Positions 58,401 through 64,000 of a DNA stretch of 64,000 bases are shown here, piece after piece. Source of the stretch: Citrus sinensis (Eukaryota > Streptophyta > Magnoliopsida > Sapindales > Rutaceae); contig NC_068558.1 of NCBI RefSeq assembly GCF_022201045.2, positions 45,225,001 through 45,289,000 on the forward strand. Direction: 5' to 3'. The notes beneath the pieces were generated by a model that saw only the letters and a list, made by a program, of their open reading frames with translations, had not been told where the DNA came from and did not search any database. The translations under genes were made by a program, and so were the position numbers. Numbering within the stretch: position 1 is the first letter of the stretch; each line of letters starts with the position of its first letter.

Positions 58401-60010
58401 ACTGGCTTCCAAAAGAATAAACCAAATGACTCCTCACAACTTTTGAGAATTGACATAACAATACTAAGTGAGTAATGATAACAAGAGTAAACTCATATTC
58501 ACAGGAATAATGAGCGAAGACAAACAGAACATTATAACTCTGTCAAGAGCCCCCATTGCAGGGACAAGATAACGAGGATGATAAGACCACCAAAAAAAAA
58601 AAAAAAAATTCCAACATGGATAACTTAGGAAATTTTTACAACTCTGACAGTAATAATAAAGAAAACTTTACAAGCAAAGACTATTCCAATGTCGCCTACC
58701 ACTGCCATCACGAAAAACTTGTGAGAAACAAACATCTCCTGCTCGACGCATGTGATCCTGCATAAATTCCATGAGTTCAAAACTCATTAGATACAAAGGA
58801 AACAAACCTGAAGACACACCCTACACAAACCACACACATGCCAGAATGCAGAGGGGTATGGATAATCAAATGGGGAGGAGAAAAAAGGAATTTCAATGAT
58901 ACAAGCCAACCATAAAAAATGAATGATACTAGAAGACAAAAATTTTACCTTAAGGTCTTGCCATGAAGCAGAAGAGGGTAATCCAGTGACTAACACTACA
59001 TGTACAAAAATTTCGGTCATATTGTCTGCACCATATTATGTAACATAAAGCATAACCAAGTGCATGAAATGGAGTACACACCACGATATTCGGATCGCCT
59101 GGATACTCCACGTCCTCGGCCACTGCTGTGACTACTATGACGATCAGATGATGAACGGCCCCGCCCACCATGCGCAAGTTCCACCTGACAGATGCACATG
59201 ATAGAAAATGAACTACACAACATCCATTCGACACATGCAACATACACTAACATTAAACAATAGATACCCGTAACCGATGCCCATCAAAATCATAGCCATC
59301 GCGACCACGAATTGCATCCTCAGCATCACGAGCCTCTTCAAACTATGATGGAGAATTGACTGATTAGAATGGACTACTGATTTTTTTTTTCCCCAAAAAA
59401 AAATGAAAAAGGAGAAAAGAAAGAAGATGAGTGGAAGGTAAGCATCTTTAAGCTCACCTCAACAAATGCATAACCAGGAGGCCTTGGCGGGATCTTCAGG
59501 TCAATGTGGGCTATAGGTCCATACTGTGATCAAAACGGAAATAAATAATAAGATCGCAATTCTAAAGCAAAATTTAACATAAAGCACAAAAAATCTTTTC
59601 AAAATCACACACATAATGAATAGAATGAAACACAACAAAGAGTGACTTCTATCATCCTACCAAAACCCTATATGAAACACAATGAACTTCATATTTTCCA
59701 CTAAGTAAATTACTGAATGACCACTCACACTTGGTCCCCCAATGTACAGCTTATATTGTACACTCACAAGTAAATATGAAACAGCAGAGTATGTTATACA
59801 TACATGGTCAACAAATTCATTGAAATTCATAATAACCCAAAAGTAAGAACTCAACAATATACTGGTAGATGTTCCTAAAATTCTTGTTCAATTAACTTGA
59901 AAATATGAAAAGCAAACCATCACCTTGTAAAACAGATCTTCCACTTCTCTCTCCCGAATATCACCAGGCAGGTTCCCAACATAGAGAGTTCTGCTTGCAC
60001 GGCTGCTCAT
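55429..60010 (-). CDS. SR34: SR splicing factor SR34/SF2-like, 13 coding exons
   Basis: Serine/arginine-rich splicing factor of 299 aa (AtSR34 is about 303), acting in the nucleus in splice-site choice. Exons (minus strand): 59924-60010, 59458-59523, 59268-59342, 59082-59184, 58949-58995, 58700-58757, 58252-58301, 58099-58155, 57889-58022, 57643-57744, 56426-56459, 55924-56006, 55429-55432. RRM1 has LYVGNLP (9-15) and GYAFVEF (46-52). A Gly/Arg/Ser linker leads to the pseudo-RRM with the diagnostic SWQDLKD (121-127). From about residue 190 the protein is an RS domain with [11 protein letters not shown] and [17 protein letters not shown]. The final exon is inferred: the donor after LS-AG is joined to an acceptor at 55433 so that the last codon is AGG followed at once by TGA. 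Without that intron the frame runs 19 codons further to another stop. The first twelve exons are secure; the thirteenth is moderate. Confidence 0.93.
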
Positions 60011-60016
60011 TTTTTC

Positions 60017-60881
60017 CTACGACAAACAACACAATTCAAAACCAAAAGTCTGTAACCTTCCATGTGTAAACAAATTATGCAATATCAAAAAATAAAAATT
60101 TAAAATTTAAAAAGAAAACCTTACCCATCAGAATCAAACAGGAAAAAAATAAGGAAACAGTCAATTCAAAATCAGATGCTGTTCACCTGCTCCATTTACT
60201 CAGAGCAAGAAAAGCAGAGGGCGCTTAGGGCCTATCTGGTAATGTTTTTTAAAACCATTTCTCCTTCTAACAGTAACCACTCTGCTCTCAATTCATTTGA
60301 GGAAATATGGCAAAAGAACCACGAAATAAAGCCAATGCATCAATAACAACAAATCATTCCCCTAAATTTGGATGCCACATCGAATTATCAACGGTATAAT
60401 CGAGCACACACAGAGGCGTCACAGTAAATATATCCAAAAGACAGAATTAGCCAATAACGTTTATTTTATGCAAAATACCGATACCTTAGTACAGGAGATA
60501 GTGAAAAAATGTTTATCCTACACTAGCAAATCCGAGGCCTTGGTGTAGGAAATTGTGTACCACGAGAGAGGAAGAGCTGTCAAAATCTAGGTAAATTTTT
60601 ATCGGTTCTTGATTTCTTGGTTTTATCGTCTCTTGATTCCTAGGGTTTCTTAATTGAAGAGGCTCTAGTTTCTTTCTATTTTTTTTTAAGAGGGAAGGAT
60701 TTTAAGATAATTAGGGTTCAACAAGAACAGATATTGCAGTTTGCTAAAATCTTGATTTGCGAACAATCAGATTATCTGATTGTGTTTGGAATTTGTAAAG
60801 GAAAAACATGATTTTTAAGTGAAACTAAATATTCCTGTGGAAATATTTTTATTTAAATTGAAAGCAGAGATGAGAGCTTAC
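60017..60881 (-). other. Probable 5' UTR intron of the SR34-like gene
   Basis: On the minus strand a donor (attacag|gtaagctc) lies at 60881 and an acceptor (gtcgtag|gaaaaa) seven bases before the start codon. This leaves a short leader exon near 60882-60950 and a leader intron of about 865 bp. Leader introns are common in plant SR genes. No transcript evidence. Confidence 0.5.
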
Positions 60882-60933
60882 CTGTAATGATGATTAAACG
60901 ATAGTTGTGCACAAAGACTAAGAGCTTCGAAGA

Positions 60934-60942
60934 TTAGGGTTT
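60934..60942 (-). promoter_or_regulatory. Telo-box at the SR34-like 5' end
   Basis: AAACCCTAA on the minus strand (ttagggttt on the plus) lies just upstream of the inferred leader exon end. The same motif precedes NOP16 in this window. It is typical of genes expressed in dividing cells. Confidence 0.6.
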
Positions 60943-60989
60943 GAAATTGGGCGAGGGAAGGATGAATATTTATTGAAGGCCGTAGAGGG

Positions 60990-61750
60990 ATTATGTGCTA
61001 CCCGGTGTACGATATTGAGTCCTACGCTCTTCTCTCAGTGTAGAAAATTAGAAATCCATTGGCCTACTTGTCAGCACAACATGTATCACTACTTGTTAGT
61101 GGGCCTCCCGCGTGGGCCCCACGCGAACTCGAACAGCTTCAGCTGAACGAGAATGGCTCTTTATGCACTAAGGTCTAATAAGGCTACGTTTGACCAGAAA
61201 AATAATAAATAAATAAAAACATTATGCGAACTTTGTTTAAGTATTGGATTAAATTTTATTAATTATATTTAAAATGAAGTTAAATAGTATTTAAGTTAAT
61301 ATTTGAATTTAAATATCAACTATTTATAAATATTTAATAAGAAATATTATAATTAATTAAAAATAAAACTAATAAGAAAATTATATGTATGTATGTATGT
61401 ATATGTGTCTGTTTTCAATTAATTATATGACAGTCATGATTATCATTTCATAAAATAAAATAAATAAAATTATTCAAATAATAAATTAATTAATATTTTT
61501 TAAGTAAATTATGAATAAAAAAACTATATTACTTAATTAATAAAAATAAATAATAAATAGTTGTTTAAGTTATAAATAAAAGTAAGAAATTATATAAGAT
61601 ATCATAAATTGATAGACATTTTTCTTCTCATTATCTAATCTTAACTAAACTCACATGAAAATTGAAATTATTAATCCCATGAATTTAGGATTAAAATTTA
61701 AACTTGATTTATCAGTCCAATCCAAGTGAGCATTCCAAACAAAGGATGAA
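60990..61750. other. SR34-like promoter and AT-rich spacer
   Basis: The left part should contain the SR34-like promoter. From about 61200 the DNA is strongly AT-rich with no gene, RNA or clear repeat recognised. Confidence 0.4.
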
Positions 61751-62304
61751 GGGTAAAAGTTTATTTAGTTAATATATTTTAATATTAATGTTTATTTAGT
61801 CCCTATATTCTTAAAAATGCCTCGAAACATCCATGCCGTTAAAGTATTAATACACCTACCGTTACTTTTTATTTTTTTGGCTTACTTTTACAATATTACC
61901 CTTTTATAATAATTTTTTTGTTTGGACATTAATAAAAAAAAATAATTAAGTTACCAATTTAACCCTCAAAATAAAAAATAAAATTTATATTATTTTTTTT
62001 TTGCAAGCATCATTTGCACACTTGGTAGTTTGCATACAATTTTTGACAATTAAAAATTAATATAAATTTTTTAATTTTCATTTTTTAAGGTTAAGTTGGT
62101 AATTTAATTATTTTCTTTTTATGAATGTCCAAACAAAAAAATTATTTTAAAAGGGTAATATTGTAAAAGTAAGCCAAAAGAAATAAAAAGTAACAGTAGA
62201 TGTATTAATAATTTAACGATATGGATGTTTTGAGATATTTTTAAAAATATAGGGACTAAATGATCATTAATCTTAAAATACAGGGACTGAATGAGCTTTT
62301 ACCC
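61751..62304. mobile_element. Mutator-like MITE, family copy 2 (554 bp)
   Basis: Starts gggtaaaag and ends cttttaccc, with long inverted arms. It shares extended blocks with the element at 22204-22890 (tttagtccctatatt, ccgttaaagtatt, cttacttttacaatattacc, gcacacttggtagtttgcat). It lacks that copy's internal tandem duplication. The target duplication is not clear (aaaggatgaa / aaagaatta). No coding capacity. Confidence 0.8.
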
Positions 62305-64000
62305 AAAGAATTAATATTTTGTCCCAAAAAATAGTCCAGCCCTACATTTATCCTACCTCCCAAAGATAGCCTAATCTCTCTATTTCTTATATTTTATTTT
62401 TAGATGCATATTTACACTTATACTCCAAAAATTTTAGTCGTTCAGTTATTTTAAATGTTTTATTTTTCAACTTAACAATGAAAATTCGTCAAATAGCGAC
62501 GTATATCAAAATAAAAATTGAGTTCAAAAAGTTAAATTAACACATAAATAATGCTTTGAATGAACTATTTAACTTTAACTCTCAAAATTACCCTTCCACA
62601 ATTAATCTATTTCCTACAACGTAAAAAGCTTAGTTATTTTTTTTTATAAAATTATAAAGATTAATCATCATAATTGTAAAATCACGTTCTACTGTTAAAA
62701 AACTTTATAGCTTATTTAGGTAAAATAAAACACATGCAGAATACTATTGTTATTTTGAATAAATTTCATGACTGATTAAATTAAAAATTAACAAAATTAT
62801 ATGTTCAATAAACTCTATTAATTTTACCAAATTCAAAACATTATTTTCTTAAAATATTTAACTTGAAAATGTATAGCACATAAGTACAAGTTATTTAACA
62901 GCTGTAGCTTTCTAATGTATTTTCGATACAAATTTAAGGGCATAATTTTCAAACTATTAACTTTCATACATTTATAATCAATGTTAAAAAGAAAAAATTA
63001 ATCATATCATTACATATGTATTTAGATCAACATATACCTTATTCAAATTTAAATATATTCGATATTCAGCCTAAATAAATAAATAAATGCCACCTTAATC
63101 TAAACTATGGTCACAACTCATAGTAAGATCCAAGGGAAAAAAAAATACACTTAATAACCATATAAACAATATTAATGCTAAGGCTACAAACACATATCCG
63201 TGTATAAACTGGCCAAAAAAAAAAAAATCAATCACTATTTGGCCTAGTGATTGTCACCTTACTGTGTTTTAATGCAAAAACTAATTTGACAATCAATTAT
63301 TGGTTGGATAATGCATCTATATAAATTTATTGTTAATTAATATATCCTTTAAAGCATTGATTTCATGTCTTTCTATCTTTTTACCCGATCATCATTTATA
63401 TGGAGGATATCTCGTGTGGAGAAGACAACTATCATATTGTCTACGTATACGATCACATTTGATTATCGCGCAGCGGCACGCTTAGCGCGCTTCCATTGGG
63501 GGAGCTAGATTGTGAGGCTCAGTTCTCCTAATGAGAGTGCGCCACATGTACCTTCGCGTACTAGATAGGCTCTCTATATATGAATCTTTGTGATTGCTTG
63601 ACTTAAATTAAAAAGAAAAAGAGGCAGAGCGAACTTCACATTAAAATTTTCCGGTCAAATTTATGTACAAAAAGATTTAATTAATAGAAATTTCTCTCAC
63701 ATCATGGGTTATGGACCTCGTGATGGTGATTTGGGTTTGAACGAGTGATGCAAAATCGACACCGTAAAGATGCTAAACACTTTGATGGGAGTTGTATTCG
63801 AGTTTATTTTTTTTAATATTTATGCGAAATAAAGTCATTAATAATTGAATATTCCATTTAAATATTAAAGAACTATATACAATTTCAAACTGTAATATTA
63901 ACCAACTTAAACAACATTGATGTTTCAAAGCAAAGAATTTTATTCATTGAGTAAAAAGAATAAACACTTAGAAGACCGTGAACAACTATGCCCAAATCCA
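62305..64000. other. Gene-free AT-rich DNA with one GC-richer patch
   Basis: No supported gene. A GC-richer patch at about 63400-63580 (for example cgcgcagcggcacgcttagc) followed by tctctatatatgaatc resembles a promoter-like or LTR segment, but no repeat partner or terminal structure lies within the window. Confidence 0.35.

Noticed and set aside
63400..63580. GC-richer patch as a possible gene or organelle insert
   Set aside because: It is open in no frame over a useful length and I recognise no organelle gene in it.

Overview
The window is nuclear DNA from a eudicot plant. The evidence is multi-exon genes with GT-AG introns, AT-rich intergenic DNA full of small inverted-repeat transposons, a nuclear copy of plastid DNA, and a gene set typical of flowering plants. 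A woody rosid such as Citrus is my impression only; no marker in the sequence settles it. Exon models were built by hand from splice sites and reading-frame continuity. No alignment could be run.

Layout. (1) An ABC transporter of subfamily C (ABCC4/ABCC14 type, 1510 aa, + strand, CDS 2284-9353) with a long 5' UTR intron. (2) A transposon nest at about 10.04-12.05 kb. (3) A NOP16-type nucleolar protein gene (+, 13765-15119) with a telo-box. (4) Two head-to-head SAUR genes (16039-16389 - and 16887-17213 +). (5) An SPX-RING ubiquitin ligase of the NLA/BAH1 type (-, 17530-19837). (6) About 8 kb without a convincing gene, holding inverted-repeat elements and two SINE-like insertions. (7) An RFI2-type RING-H2 protein (+, 27905-31652). 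(8) A hAT element with 8-bp target duplications. (9) Two intact tandem GH1 beta-glucosidases of the BGLU11 type (both -, 35765-41024 and 43533-48215), separated by a 1.5-kb solo LTR; the first carries plastid trnL-UAG/ccsA DNA inside an intron. (10) A Mutator-like MITE, an intronless EID1-type F-box gene (-, 51506-52486), and a 2.2-kb Mutator-like element with an internal tandem array. (11) An SR34/SF2-type splicing factor (-, 55429-60010). (12) Gene-poor AT-rich DNA to the end.

How the genes relate. They do not form one pathway. Themes are transport (ABCC), ribosome biogenesis and splicing (NOP16, SR34), phosphate/nitrogen signalling (NLA), auxin-related growth (SAURs), phytochrome signalling (RFI2 and EID1) and glucoside hydrolysis (BGLU11). 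The most informative point is gene order: from memory, the Arabidopsis counterparts lie in two or more small blocks (At1g02840-02870, At2g47700-47800, At4g02430-02440). This window therefore looks like a less fractionated version of the ancestral segment. I found no clearly new molecular system; the leads worth following are in the findings.
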